Below the pieces are notes generated by a model, which did no database searches, was not told the origin of the DNA, and worked only from the letters and a program-made list of their open reading frames with translations. Source: Cornus controversa (taxonomy: Eukaryota; Streptophyta; Magnoliopsida; Cornales; Cornaceae). From it: 64,000 nt of DNA. The stretch's first letter is position 1. The number at the start of each line of letters is the position of its first letter. The translations under genes were made by a program, and so were the position numbers. Shown piece after piece: positions 1-11,662 of the stretch. Where the stretch lies: contig CM048845.1 of assembly GCA_026545225.1 (NCBI GenBank), positions 56,148,033-56,212,032 on the forward strand, in the 5' to 3' direction.

Positions 1-1381
1 TCCATATCATCTGGGATCATCAATACTCAAAGTCATTCTATCATTGTCAAACATAACTTTCCAATCTGGCATACCATTCCTGGGCTTAGTCTAATATCCT
101 ATGCATTGTCACAACACAAATCACATCAATCCAATGCACATCACAAGCGCATTCACCAGAAAGGCATATGACAGTGTACTCGCCGATAAAAATCACATAA
201 ATAGTGTACTTGCCATAGCAAGCCACATAATTCTGCCTAGTCTCATAGACTACAACCTACTAGAATCCAACGCCAAGTCCAGGATCTTACATCCCACTGA
301 TTTCACAATCTCATTACTCAAGAGAAGAACTATTTCTCATTTTCATCTTTTACACCAAGGAACCAGTTGACAGTTAGAGAGAATCTCTTTCATATTAGCA
401 CTTCATTTTAGATAACCCTTACCAATGAGAGTTTGAGGTCACCTATAGTAGCCAAACAACAGCCATACAGTGGCTGCAGCCCACTGCATCTACACGTCCA
501 CTACGTCCACCTCTTCCCTTTCATGACAAGAAACTATCCTCACTTCAGATACCATATGTCAGGATCCTCGTCCATTATTAACTCATCCTTCTCTTAACAT
601 CATATCCACACTATGATCCAACTACATCAATCATGCACATATCATAACACACCACCGAGGTCAAGGCACATAAGGAGTGCACTTATCAAAACAAATCATC
701 CAGTCCTGTCCATCTTTGCGGATTACGATCCATTGGCATTTAGTGTCAAGATTAGGGTTTTACATGCCCTTAACTTCACAATCTCATTCCATCCTTTCAC
801 TCCAAGGAATTATCTAACAGTTAGAAAGAATACCTTTCATATAGAGCTTCACCTCAGATAACCCCTTCCAATGAGATTTTGAGGTCACCTACAGCAGCCA
901 AACAACAGCCATACAGTGGCCGCAGCCCACTGCGTCTACACGTCCACTGCGTCCACCTCTTTCCTATCATGGAAGAAATTATCCCTACTTCAGACACTAC
1001 ATGTCAGGGTTCTAACCGACTATCAGCTTATCCTTTACTTAACCATCATATTCAACATATGATACAACTTCTCAATTCTTTTCATATAGTCCCAATGTCT
1101 TATTTTCAGACATAACAATCATCAAATGTTCACCGACTCAAAGAATTTGGTCATTTTTGAGTCCACATCCGACTACTTCAATAATCACCTCTTAGACATA
1201 CCCTGTCTAGAATCCCGGTATTACAACACCACCAATACCCTTAGTCAATTAGCTGGTCACAAGTCTTCACTGGTCGTGCAAGATTGCAACGCTACTTTTA
1301 AACCTCTACCAAACTCTCAGTTCAGAAGTCATTAAGGTAATTCATACATTTCCCCACAATCCCAGACTTACACTCTCAAAG
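1..1381 (-). mobile_element. Non-coding internal region of a minus-strand LTR element (first part)
   Basis: No convincing protein is visible on either strand; the open frames are short and unrelated to known families. The stretch is pyrimidine- and AC-rich on the plus strand. It continues on the far side of the LTR copy inserted at 1382-17432: the 5 bases before that copy (CAAAG, 1377-1381) are repeated just after it (17433-17437). Together with 17433-18394 it forms the interior of an element whose 5' LTR is 18524-21459 on the minus strand. About 2.3 kb next to the primer site lacks gag-like coding, so this resembles a large non-autonomous derivative. The other end lies outside the window. 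Confidence 0.5.
111..1060. repeat. Two-unit tandem repeat, period about 450 bp
   Basis: Two diverged direct copies are visible, roughly 111-600 and 618-1060. The best-conserved part is the block with the words GCCAAACAACAGCCATACAG and ACACGTCCACT, at about 453-520 and 895-960. Unit ends are blurred. It lies inside the non-coding element interior and probably arose there. Confidence 0.6.
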
Positions 1382-1760
1382 TGTAGAGACCGAAACCAAA
1401 TTTGACCGATTTTTAAATTTTATTTTCATCATTTTTGCTATGAATGCATTTTGAATGATGTTTTGAGTGTTTCGAGAGTGGAAAACATGTTTGAAAATAT
1501 GTTATGAGGCTTTTGGAATTTTCAGAAGATTTGAAGAAGTTTGACTTTTTGGTCAAACCAGAGCCTGGGATACTGTCCGAGTGGGCCCGAAAATTCAAAG
1601 AATTTTGAAAAATAATTATTTTTGAGATTGGACGTAACAAAATATTTAATGAGTTAAGGAAGTGATTTTGAAGCCGTAGGAGTTTTCAAAATAAAAAACG
1701 AAGCCCGGGAAGGTACGTTAAGTGACTTAGGGGCAAAAGGGTAATTTACTCTTAGTGAGG

Positions 1761-1775
1761 TGGCCTATATAAGCG
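1761..1775 (+). promoter_or_regulatory. TATA-box-like element in the plus-strand LTR
   Basis: GGCCTATATAAGCG lies about 380 bp inside the LTR, just after a block conserved in all copies (ACGTTAAGTGACTTAGGGG). Other copies have TATA-like words at the equivalent place, for example around 29642-29656 on the minus strand. A transcript starting here would carry the hairpin and palindrome arrays in its leader. No transcript evidence is available. Confidence 0.45.
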
Positions 1776-2984
1776 TGTATATTGCTGGGGCAAAGGTGAT
1801 ACATACAGATTTCTGCCATGGGAGCTCCTCCTTCTTCCCTAAGCTTTTCCCTTAGTTTTCATCACCTTGTAGTGTGATTTAGGGCTTGTCTCAAGAGAGA
1901 GAGCTTGTCCTCTCTCCTTCCTCTATACGTTGGTGGGTTCTAGGTCTCCCAAATGTGAGTTCTAAAAATTGAGAGTTTCTAAAGTGTGGATTTGGACTTA
2001 GTCCAAGAAGGAAAGAGTGTTCACCTTGTCCCGGTCTACGGTCCTGCGGAAAGAAGTTACATTTTGGAGGAACTTGAAGTTTGGTGGATTCTAGGGTTTG
2101 CTAGGAAAGACTCCAAACTTGAGGTAGGGGTGTCTTCTCATTCCTTTCATCGATTCTCTAGGATCTTTGTGATATATGGTAGTGTTAACATGGTTTAGGA
2201 AGGTAGAAAGCTTTGTCTTGATTTTTTCTTCATGTTTAAACATGTAAAAAATGTTCCTTGTATGATTTATGTGATGTATATGAAGCATGCTAGCCTTATA
2301 CATGTTAAAGCTAACTCATGTGCATATATGTGAAATATGGTGTATGTGACATGTATAAATATTATGTATGAGATTTGGTGAAAATGACATGCTAGGTATA
2401 GCTTAATTGTGCTTTGCATATGTTGTATATGTTTAGTTGAGAAGCATGAGACTCATTAGGTTTACTTGAGCCATGATTGGAATTATGTGCACTTTTGAAT
2501 GTCATATGTCCAAGTAAATACATCAAAAGAGTAGTTTTTCCATGTTAATGCATTTGGTGATATTTATAGATGGAATGGTATGCAATATGGTATGGGTTTA
2601 CTTACCTCGTGTAGGTTGTTCTTGGCGAAAAGTGAGATGAGTGTTGGAATTGGGATGATTGTTAAATGAGTTGAATTATGAGAATGGATGCACACGAATG
2701 GTGATGAGTTTATGACCCCAATTGGCGGATTCCAATTGTTGGGAAAATGGATTTCTCTCTTTCAATTGGCAGTTTTCAATTGAAGAGGAACCATAGAGTT
2801 TGGTTCATGAATTGTGAATTCATGTTAAGATTGCGGTTTGGAAAATTGAGAGGCATATTGTGTTGTTTCATGTTCATGAATGGTTGAGTGATTACTTGCT
2901 ATTTGTTATGTTGTTGCCTAGTTGATAGCATGAGTGTTCGAGCATGCCATGTAGTGTAGGAATGACATGGTGCATATCATGTAG

Positions 2985-2989
2985 GTCGG
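2985..2989. repeat. Target-site duplication GTCGG of the Athila composite
   Basis: GTCGG directly precedes the Athila LTR (2990) and is repeated at 16241-16245 right after its last base (16240). Reading across the insertion restores the host LTR word GTAGGTCGG(C)GTCGAG, which matches intact copies of that LTR elsewhere in the window. Confidence 0.85.
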
Positions 2990-4377
2990 TGATGTGGTTG
3001 AAACTTGAATTATATTGTAAGCTTATTTTTGCCCCTTTTATCAAAATATAATTTAACCACTCGCAAGAGCACGAATCTTTGTAGACATGGTTCTATATAG
3101 AGGGTATCGATCCCACGAGGACTAGTCGTAATTGTCTTAAAGAAATATTACTTCCACTTTAATCCTAAAAACAAGGTTTTGAGTTTTGTTTATAAAACTA
3201 TTGCATGAATGTAATAACAATAAATTTAAAGAGTAAAAGTTGGGAGAGAGAGAACTAGGGGTGGTTTCCACCACTAACCATTCACATGTTCATAAGTGTA
3301 GCAAGCTTGGGATTCATAAATTAAATGCCTAACAATGTCATTAGGCTTGTGACCTCAATGACATATCAAAAGATTAATGTGAGCACCAACCTATCATAAT
3401 CCATCTTCAACAAGCATAGTTCTTCAACCTAACTAATTACCCTACTTTCTAAATGAACCTACATGCATCCAAACTACCTTATCTTGGCATGGTTTATACA
3501 AGCAAGCACACCACATACATTTAAAGTACCATTACTTAGCCATCATTTGCCCTTCTTGTGGAAGAAACAAATGTTGTGCATTCACAAGATAGATTCTACT
3601 CTAAGACAAGAATAAAATCAAAATCAAATGAATATATAAAAGAAATGTATTAGTGTACATGGTCACTAGGCTAAATAATCAACATTTAAGAACAAATCCC
3701 AAAATGCTACAACAATGAACAAGTTTACATGGCTAGGGGCTTCAACAACACCCTAGTATAGAAGTTAGTTGCTCATGGTTGCCTTGCACTCTTCCATTGA
3801 TGAAGAAAATGGAGCTTCAAGGTCTGGTTTAGCTCCTTCTTCCCCTCTCCCGAATGTCTCTCCTTGTGTATTCTGATGTGTGTGAGAGATATGTGAGAAT
3901 GGCTTCTTTTTGTGCTTTATGGCTACCTTTTCAACCTTGGGGCCCACCATATATATATATGTATCAATATATATACCAACTATATCAAGAAGGTCCCCAA
4001 AGGTCTTGTTCAAGTCAGACAATCCCTCTAAGTCGTGCAAAAAGGGGGATTTTGTTACAAGTGGGAGAGCAGGTGAGCAAGTGGGCAAGTGGCTCTGTAG
4101 AATCTCGATCAATCGAGATTGGATCTCGATTGATCGAGGTTTCGATCAATCGAAGTAAGATCTCGATCAATCGAGATCTCGATTGATCGAGATGCCTTGA
4201 CTGCAATTCTGACTTTTCTCTTCAGCTGCAAAAAGCCTCAAACTTTGCTCCTTTTACTGCAAGACCTGCAATACATCAAAAACACAAAAATACCGTAAAC
4301 ATATCTCGGTAAACGTAGAAACGGGACTAACATATGCAATAAAGAGGGTTCAAATGCATAGAATTGAACACTTATCA
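2990..4377 (-). repeat. Athila LTR (low-coordinate, 3' LTR)
   Basis: About 1.39 kb; TGATGTGG at 2990 and CTTATCA at 4371-4377 on the plus strand. The first bases inside the element at 4378 read CAGCCCCAAACTTAC, the reverse of a polypurine tract. The LTR contains a five-unit palindrome array at 4102-4195. Confidence 0.85.
4102..4195. repeat. Palindrome array (ATCTCGATYRATCGAGAT type) in Athila LTR
   Basis: Five copies of an inverted repeat with 7-8 bp arms (TCTCGAT / ATCGAGA) around a 2-bp centre (CA or TG) are packed nearly end to end. The centre orientation alternates between copies. Each unit keeps two CpG sites in otherwise CpG-poor DNA. Confidence 0.9.
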
Positions 4378-6215
4378 CAGCCCCAAACTTACATATTGCT
4401 AGTCCCTTAGAAATGCAATATTACAAAAATGAAATTAACTATCTTATACAAAGATTTAATCATGCTGAGTCATCAACTAGATAAAGGGCGATTATCCGTT
4501 CATTTCACATTTGGCAAATGCAACAAGTATTACAGAACTATGCAGTCATTAGCAAAAATGGACTTTCACAAGCTATAAATAAATGACGGTTCCCACATAA
4601 TGGCCAGTCCGAACAAACATACCGATTCCGACCCCAAAATTCTCTTTGAAAAGTGAACATGCATTCTAGCGCGTGACTTTGTCATATTTGGAGAAGAATA
4701 AGAACAAATCTGCTTTTGAAAGAAAAACTCATTGAAACGGTTCGACACTGTTGTTCATTATCACAAAACATTCATTATTGCTCATGTGCGGATGACCGTG
4801 CAATGCTTAGCTCTTTTTGCTTTCTTTCAAGCCCATGTAGCGGCATTGGGCCAATGACTCCCAAACCAATTGGTTTTAGGGCATTAGGTGAAGAAACACC
4901 TCTCGGACTTAATAACCAAGCTTGCAAGGCGATGAGCTTAAGCAAGCCACCCGCTTCTTATTGCTCAACCTTGCACACTTATATGCGAATACTCCCTACT
5001 TTGAGGCATAGAGATCCGGTTTATTGAGTGAGAAGGCTTATTGCATTTATTTTATAATGTTTTTTTTTTACAACAACCGGAAGAACTTATTCTTTAAGTT
5101 GTTCGAATAAAAACAGAAATTTATAAAATTCTCCATCAAACTTATACCCCACAATTTAAAATGCATGTGTGCGAATTTGTGCGGTTAAGGACAAATTTAG
5201 GGCAAGAACTGTACGTGCTCATATTTGGACAAAAATGTAGACCGTTCTAGCTTATTACACAGCTTGCAAAAGTGCGGGTATTTACAATGTTAAAGTTCTT
5301 AACTACCTGCTGCATTTACCTCGGACATTTATTCGAATGATCTTCCTTTAAAAAGCAAGACATCATAGCAAGCATGCAAAAGAAACTTGCTCTACAATGA
5401 CAATCAATACAAAGACTGAACATTGCATGCATATGCAAGTGGTATAGCATACCGCACCCCCAAACTTAGATGCAACATTGTCCTCAATGTTTGGACAAGA
5501 AGAACAAGGAAAGAATTTACCGGGATGGCAGAACGCGACAAAAATGACATTCCAATACCGGCGGTCATGGTGGAAATGAGAAAAACCTGCACGGAACACC
5601 AACTAGATACCACGAGCATTAAATGGAACAAAAAGTAGATAAAAAGAACATAATAAAATTATTATGCACAAACGGACAATGCCAAGATCACTACATATCC
5701 AAGGCTCTGAACTGGTGATTCCCAATTGACTAAGAGGTCTATGCGATAAGATATTGACTATCCAGGCACGCTAACGTATAGCATGCAAAGGGGCTGCCTT
5801 TCTTTATTAACGCCATACTGCATTGAAGCAATCTCAACAGTATCGGGAATTGAAACCAGGCGGTAATAAACGAAAATCATCAACTGAATCGCATATAACA
5901 ATTAGGCAAGTGGTACTACATATATAATCAAAGTAGAGAGAGAGCATTGATATTGGCAAAAAGTAAAAATAAAGACAGAAAATATAACACATGGTATAAA
6001 AGAAAGGAGAACTGTATTCCATATATGTGAACATAAGTTTCAGTACAAAGGGTACATGGATGTGGAATACACAAAAACTAATATGGTCACATGGCCTATC
6101 AAAAATAAAGAAAGAAAAATACAGACAGTAAAACAGAAAGTGCAAATAGATAGATCTACTCGAGGGCGGGTGGTGGTGGTGGTGGCTCGGTGGGAGTAGA
6201 GGTGGAGGTGGAAGC
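4378..6215 (-). mobile_element. Athila 3' non-coding region with polypurine tract
   Basis: Starts with the polypurine tract next to the LTR. It aligns along its length with 13085-14895 in the second interior, including a block around 5155-5340 nearly identical to 13855-14045. No protein is supported. Such a long region between the extra ORF and the 3' LTR is usual for Athila elements. Confidence 0.7.
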
Positions 6216-7379
6216 TCATCCTGTAAACAGGAACTGCAGGTCCTGCCGGAAGGCCCGAAACTCGTCTAAAATTGCCCTCTGACCCTGTGCCAGAGATGAA
6301 ATATCCGATCTAATGCCTTCCAGCTGACTCTGCGTCACCTGGACGTGCTCCTCAAAACCCTGCTGGAGCCGCTCAACGTCAGCTGCCAGACAGGAATAGC
6401 CAGTCGCTAGGATGTCATGCCGCTCTGCAACAATATCCATCTCATCCTCCTCCATCTCCTCATCAGATGACTCACCCTCTGCAGGCTCACCCTCATCCAT
6501 CTCCACTGGGGCATCCATGTCTACATCCTCTGGTGGATCGCCCTGGTGGTCCTGTCGCTCCAAGTGTCGCCTCACCCTCTCCCACTGAGTAGGTGTGAAG
6601 CGGGTGGGCGGTGCCAACTGAATGTCAGTATCACTGACCGGTATACTGGCACGACTCAGGAAAGCGGCGACGAGGAAAGGAAAGGGAAGCCACCAACTCG
6701 CTGATCGCCTCATCCTCTTGTTGACAAGGTCGTCCCAGATCTTGAACATCTGCCCCCATATCAGCGACGGGACAGAAAACCACGTGCCAGTGTGGAAAGC
6801 GTAAAGGCAACGGAGGAGGTCGCCTCTACGCTCTGCCACATGCTGCAGAGGACACGCTTTCTTGATGAGAACGGTGTCCAGGAACCATACTCTACTCGGG
6901 TACATCGATTTGGACGTGCAGTTGTGACTGGGTGTGGTAAACGCCCCGCCACACATGTCCATCACGATGGAGAACAGTGTCGTGTCCGCTGGCAGCGTGG
7001 CCTTGTAAACCAGTCGACCATCCTGGTCAACCATATCTGGAGGACGCTGGTGAGGAATGCCGAGCATTTGTGCAATCCGGCTCGGCGTGATAGTGATCGT
7101 CATGCCGCCCACGACCGTCTCCAATGTGTCCGGCGCGGTGCAGGAATAGGTCATGTGCTCATAAAAGACCTGCACCAAATGCTCGTGTGCCACATCAGTG
7201 GGAGGCACACATAATCGGTCGAGGCGACGCCTCCTGAGCTCTGCGACAGCCCACGAGCTGTCCGGACGCATCTCGTACTCTCCTAGATCAAATCTCTGTT
7301 TCGGGTGAAACTTCCGAGTCCGAAAGGCTCGCCCGGGCACCTCTCGAACAGCACCGGGGGCATTCTTCACCCTCGCCAT
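6216..7379 (-). CDS. Athila env-position ORF, 387 aa (plant transposon-associated protein)
   Basis: An uninterrupted 387-residue frame on the minus strand, downstream of integrase and before the 3' LTR, where Athila elements carry their extra ORF. Residues about 30-260 form a globular region rich in W and R (VFYEHMTYSCTAPDTLE, MDMCGGAFTTP). It resembles, from memory, the putative plant transposon protein domain found in Athila-related ORFs. Then come a strongly acidic stretch (about residues 283-315, EESS/EEMEEDEMD-like) and a C-terminal region likely to form a coiled coil (about 325-385). No signal peptide or membrane segment is obvious, so the name env describes position, not proven function. 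A second, shorter copy is at 14896-15914. It belongs to a broken fossil element. Confidence 0.65.
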   Translation of the reverse strand: MARVKNAPGAVREVPGRAFRTRKFHPKQRFDLGEYEMRPDSSWAVAELRRRRLDRLCVPPTDVAHEHLVQVFYEHMTYSCTAPDTLETVVGGMTITITPSRIAQMLGIPHQRPPDMVDQDGRLVYKATLPADTTLFSIVMDMCGGAFTTPSHNCTSKSMYPSRVWFLDTVLIKKACPLQHVAERRGDLLRCLYAFHTGTWFSVPSLIWGQMFKIWDDLVNKRMRRSASWWLPFPFLVAAFLSRASIPVSDTDIQLAPPTRFTPTQWERVRRHLERQDHQGDPPEDVDMDAPVEMDEGEPAEGESSDEEMEEDEMDIVAERHDILATGYSCLAADVERLQQGFEEHVQVTQSQLEGIRSDISSLAQGQRAILDEFRAFRQDLQFLFTG

Positions 7380-8083
7380 AGTCTCGGAACCGTCTGCACT
7401 TTATTCCAAAAACATACGTAAATAAAAAGAAAATAAAATGAATACTAAAATAAGAATGGAAAAAGAAAAAAAAAGAAAAAAAAAATGAAAAATGAGGTTA
7501 TAGTCCATGGTGCCGACACATGCATTCCAAGGCACGTTTGAATCAACTCGATGAGGTGCACTAGGAAGCAGCGTAAGCGGATGCAACCGACACGATGGAT
7601 CAGCAGTTGCAAACCATATATCAAGCATTCAAAACAAAAATAATGCAACATCTCACCTATACATACACTCCTACCCCCGAAACCCGCAAAATCCCATTAT
7701 GAACATAGCGAATGCACCATTCCACCCAACATCACCGGTCTATGCTTATTACGCCGAGAAACTAACAAAAATGGCAAGAAAGTAAGCAAAATATAGCCAT
7801 GCATCACTTACCTCAAGGTGAAGATGATGATCGACACAAAGAGATGAAGACCCAACTCGCAGCCGCAAAGAGATGAGCGTGCGCGTGCTCGCGGAGATCT
7901 CGGACTACGACGAACGACGCTGGATGGTCGGGAATGGTAGATCAAGTGTGGGACGGTGCTCCGGGAAGCTTTGGATCGCTCGGAGAAGAGAAGGGAGTCG
8001 GATGGTCTTGGAAAGATTCGTAGAAATGAGAGGGAAGCCCAACGGTTTAAATAAGTAATCGGCTCACATGCAGGCATCGTGTC
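7380..8083 (-). mobile_element. Athila spacer upstream of the env-position ORF
   Basis: About 0.7 kb without a supported gene. It holds an A/T-rich tract at about 7440-7495 and short open frames only. It links the extra ORF to the palindrome array at 8084. Confidence 0.5.
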
Positions 8084-8362
8084 CATCTCGATTGATCGAG
8101 ATGCACATCTCGATCAATCGAGATTGTGATCAATTGGAATCCTACCTCGATCAATCGAGATCAACTTCGATCAATCGAGATTTCACTTCGATCAATCGAG
8201 ATTTCGATTGATCGAGGACCTATCGAAGTGCTATCGAAGAATACTACCTCTCGGGACTTTGGACTTAGCAAAATCTCTGCATTATTTCGATCAATTGAGA
8301 CCAAAATCTCGATCAATCGAAATCTCGATTGATCGAGATCTCTGCTTCGATCAATCGGGATG
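8084..8362. repeat. Palindrome array in Athila interior with a spacer shared with other LTRs
   Basis: About ten inverted repeats of the CGATYRATCG type lie between 8084 and 8362 in two groups. The groups are separated by a spacer (about 8225-8285) containing CTCTCGGGACTTTGGAC and GCATTATTTCGAT. The same spacer occurs in the palindrome array of the unrelated long LTR at 39538-39782 and, with another motif, at 44901-45085. This points to common descent or capture of the whole cassette, not chance. Confidence 0.85.
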
Positions 8363-8531
8363 CTCAAAAACAGCCAGCTTGAGTTATACTTCATGGCCTT
8401 GGACTTATGGGACTTAGATACTAAATTGCTTAAATACAAAATTTACCTTGGATTAAAGGGACATTATGGAAGCATGATAGCTACCATGGCCTCGCCACCT
8501 TACACGTCTATGGCATGACGTCCGAATCGGC

Positions 8532-11500
8532 TCACAAGTCAAAATACACGGGATCCGTCAAGGTGATAACATCCACATATTCCGTGGTAACTTGGTCATC
8601 CACGCACAATTTTAAACGCTGCCCGTTTACTTTGAACAACGATCCGTCTTTCAAGTCCTTCAATTCCACCGCTCCGTGGGGAGCAACGGAATTAACCAAA
8701 AATGGACCATCCCAACGGGAGCGAAGTTTTCCGGGAAACAAATGGAGGCGTGAATTGTACAACCATACTTTTTGGCCCGGGGAAAACGTTTTAACTCGAA
8801 TATTGCGATCATGAAAGGCTTTTGCCTTTGCCTTATAGATTTTAGCGTTTTCATATGCATCATGTCGCAATTCTTCCAATTCATTTAATTGAAGCTTTCG
8901 ATTAGATTCGGCCATTTGCATGTCAAAATTGAAAGTTTTGGTGGCCCACATAGCTTTGTGCTCTAATTCAACCGAAAGATGGCACACTTTACCATAAACC
9001 AACCGGTAAGGTGACATTCCAATGGGAGTCTTATAAGCAGTTCGGTAAGCCCATAATGCATCATTTAGTCGCAATGACCAATCCTTCCGGTCAGGCCGAA
9101 CTATTTTCTCAAGAATGTTCTTAACCTCCCTATTGGATACATCCACTTGGCCACTAGTTTGAGGATGGTATGGGGTGGCTACCTTGTGTGTGACAGAGTA
9201 TTTGGTAAGCAAGGTTTGAAGGAACTGGTTACAGAAATGTTTACCTCCGTCACTGATGAGGGCCCGAGGTGTACCAAACCGGCTAAAGATATTCGCTTGA
9301 ATGAACTTAACCACGACTGCGTGATCATTGGTTTTGGTAGCAACGACCTCTATCCATTTAGATACATAGTCCACCGCCATAAGTATGTACTCATGACCAG
9401 TAGAGGGTGGAAAAGGTCCCATGAAGTCAATGCCCCACACATCAAATATCTCAATAATAAGAATAGGGTTAAGAGGCATCATGTCCTTCCGAGACATCGC
9501 GCCAAGGCGCTGACATCGCTCACAAGAGCGGCAGAATGAGTATGCATCCCGATGAAGAGTTGGCCAGAAAAACCCGCATTGAAGAATTTTGGTTGCGGTT
9601 TTCTTAGCACTAAAGTGTCCCTCACAAGCGAGTGTATGACAGAATTTGAGAATACTTTGGAATTCACTGTTGGGTACACACTTTCGGATTATTTGATCGG
9701 GGCAATATTTGAACAATTGAGGATCGTCCCAATAATATGATCGTGATTGAGAGAAAAAACGATCCTTCTCTTGCTTGGTCCAAGAAGACGGTATTTTGCC
9801 GGTTGCCAAATAGTTGACAATGTCCGCATACCAAGGGATACTCTCTTGAGAAATGAGAAAGAGTTGTTCATCCGGGAAGGATTCACAAACTGGAATGGAG
9901 TTATGGAGGGATTCAACAAGAATTCTAGATAGGTGGTCAACTACCACATTTTCGGTGCCCTTTTTATCTTTAATCTCAAAATTAAACTCTTGCAACAAGA
10001 GTATCCATCGGATCAACCTAGGTTTGGTGTCCTTTTTGGCCAAAAGATGCCGGAGGGCAGCATGGTCCGAATAGACAATGACCTTAGAACCTAGTAGATA
10101 AGCTCAAAATTTGTCCAAGGCAAATACTACCGCAAGCAACTCCTTTTCCATTGTGGTATAATTGATTTGAGCCTCAGAAAGGGTTTTACTTGCATAATAG
10201 ATGACATGTGGCAATTTGTCTACTCGTTGCCCTAAAACCGCACCCATGGCGTAATTGGATGCATCACACATGATCTCAAATGGGAGAGCCCAATTTGGAG
10301 GGATGAGAATTGGAGCAGTTGTAAGCATGGTACGAAGTTTTTCAAAAGCGTTAAGCACGCTTCATCAAAGGTAAAGCAAGACTCTTTTTCAAGAAGGTGA
10401 CACAAAGGCCGGGAGATCTTGCTAAAGTCTTTGATGAAATGGCGATAACAACCCGCATGCCCAAGGAATGAACGAATCTCTCTCACCGTTGATGGTGGAG
10501 GAAGTTTGGAAATGAGTTCAACCTTGGCTTTGTCAACCTCGATTCCTCTCTTAGACACAATGTGCCCAAGGACAATACCCTCTTGAACCATAAAATGGCT
10601 CTTTTCCCAACTGAGAATTAGGTTGGTCTCTTGACATCGTGTGAGAACACGGGATAGATTTTTGAGACATGCTTCAAATGAAGGTCCAAACACGGAAAAA
10701 TCATCCATGAACACTTCCAAGAATTTTTCCACCATGTCCGAAAAGATAGACATCATACACCATTGAAAAGTCGCCGATGCATTGCACAACCCAAAGGGCA
10801 TGCGTCTATAAGCAAATGTGCCGAAAGGACATGTAAAGGTGGTTTTCTCTTGGTCCCTCGGGTCTATAGCAACCTGATTATAGCCGGAATATCCATCTAA
10901 GAAGCAATAAAAACTTTACCCGGCTAATCTTTTCAAGATTTGATTAATAAATGGGAGAGGAAAATGATCTTTCCGAGTTGCCGAATTTAATTTTCGATAA
11001 TCTATCCACACTCTCCATCCCCGTGGTGGTGCGTTAGGGAACTAATTCACCCTTATCATTTGGTTGCACTGTAATACCGGACTTCTTTGGAACCACTTGA
11101 GTGGGACTAACCCACTTACTATCTGAGATGGGGTAAATGATTCCCGCATCTAGTAACTTCACCACCTCCTTCATTACAACGTCCTTCATATTTGGATTTA
11201 ATCGACGTTGCGCCTCTCTTGAGGTTTTTGCATCTTCTTCCAAGTGTATGCGGTGCATACAAATAGAAGGATCTATTCTCTTAAGATCTGCCACACTCCA
11301 TCCTATTGCTTCCTTGTGCTCTTTTAGCACTTTTAGGAGTTCCATCTCTTGATCATTGGTGAGATTGGAAGCAATAATGACTAGAAGGGTCTCATTAGCG
11401 CCCAAGAAAACATACTTGAGTGTAGCCGGTAGAGGCTTGAGCTCAAGTTGTGGTGGGAAAATTAGAGAAGGAGTTTGGGAAGTTTTGGACAAAGGAGGCA

Positions 11501-11662
11501 AGGGTTCTCTCGGAACTCTCCATTTAGGCAAATCCATGACAATAGTGACATCGAGCATTGAATTAACTTCACAAATGGATTGCCCAATGTCAAAATCATC
11601 ACAGTTGAAATGACTTAGGCATGCCTCTAGAGGATCCTTAGAAAGAATAGAAGGAAGTGCTT
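8532..11662 (-). pseudogene. Athila pol region: RT, RNase H, integrase
   Basis: Minus-strand reading gives recognisable Ty3/gypsy pol parts in this order. Near 11.5-11.0 kb is the pre-RT segment (LKYVFLGANETLLVI; GWSVADLKRIDPSICMHRI). Reverse transcriptase covers about 10.8-10.3 kb, with MPFGLCNASATFQ and FMDDFSVFG. RNase H lies around 10.3-9.9 kb. Integrase occupies 9.8-8.6 kb, with a His-Cys zinc segment ([16 protein letters not shown]), the core [10 protein letters not shown] and [15 protein letters not shown]. The family copies its RNA into DNA and inserts it. The region is broken, with several breaks, and is treated as a fossil. Confidence 0.85.

Noticed and set aside
6792-7214. Plus-strand open frames opposite the Athila ORFs (also 14910-15918)
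   Set aside because: They are shadows of the minus-strand env-position ORFs in GC-richer DNA and have no recognisable domain.
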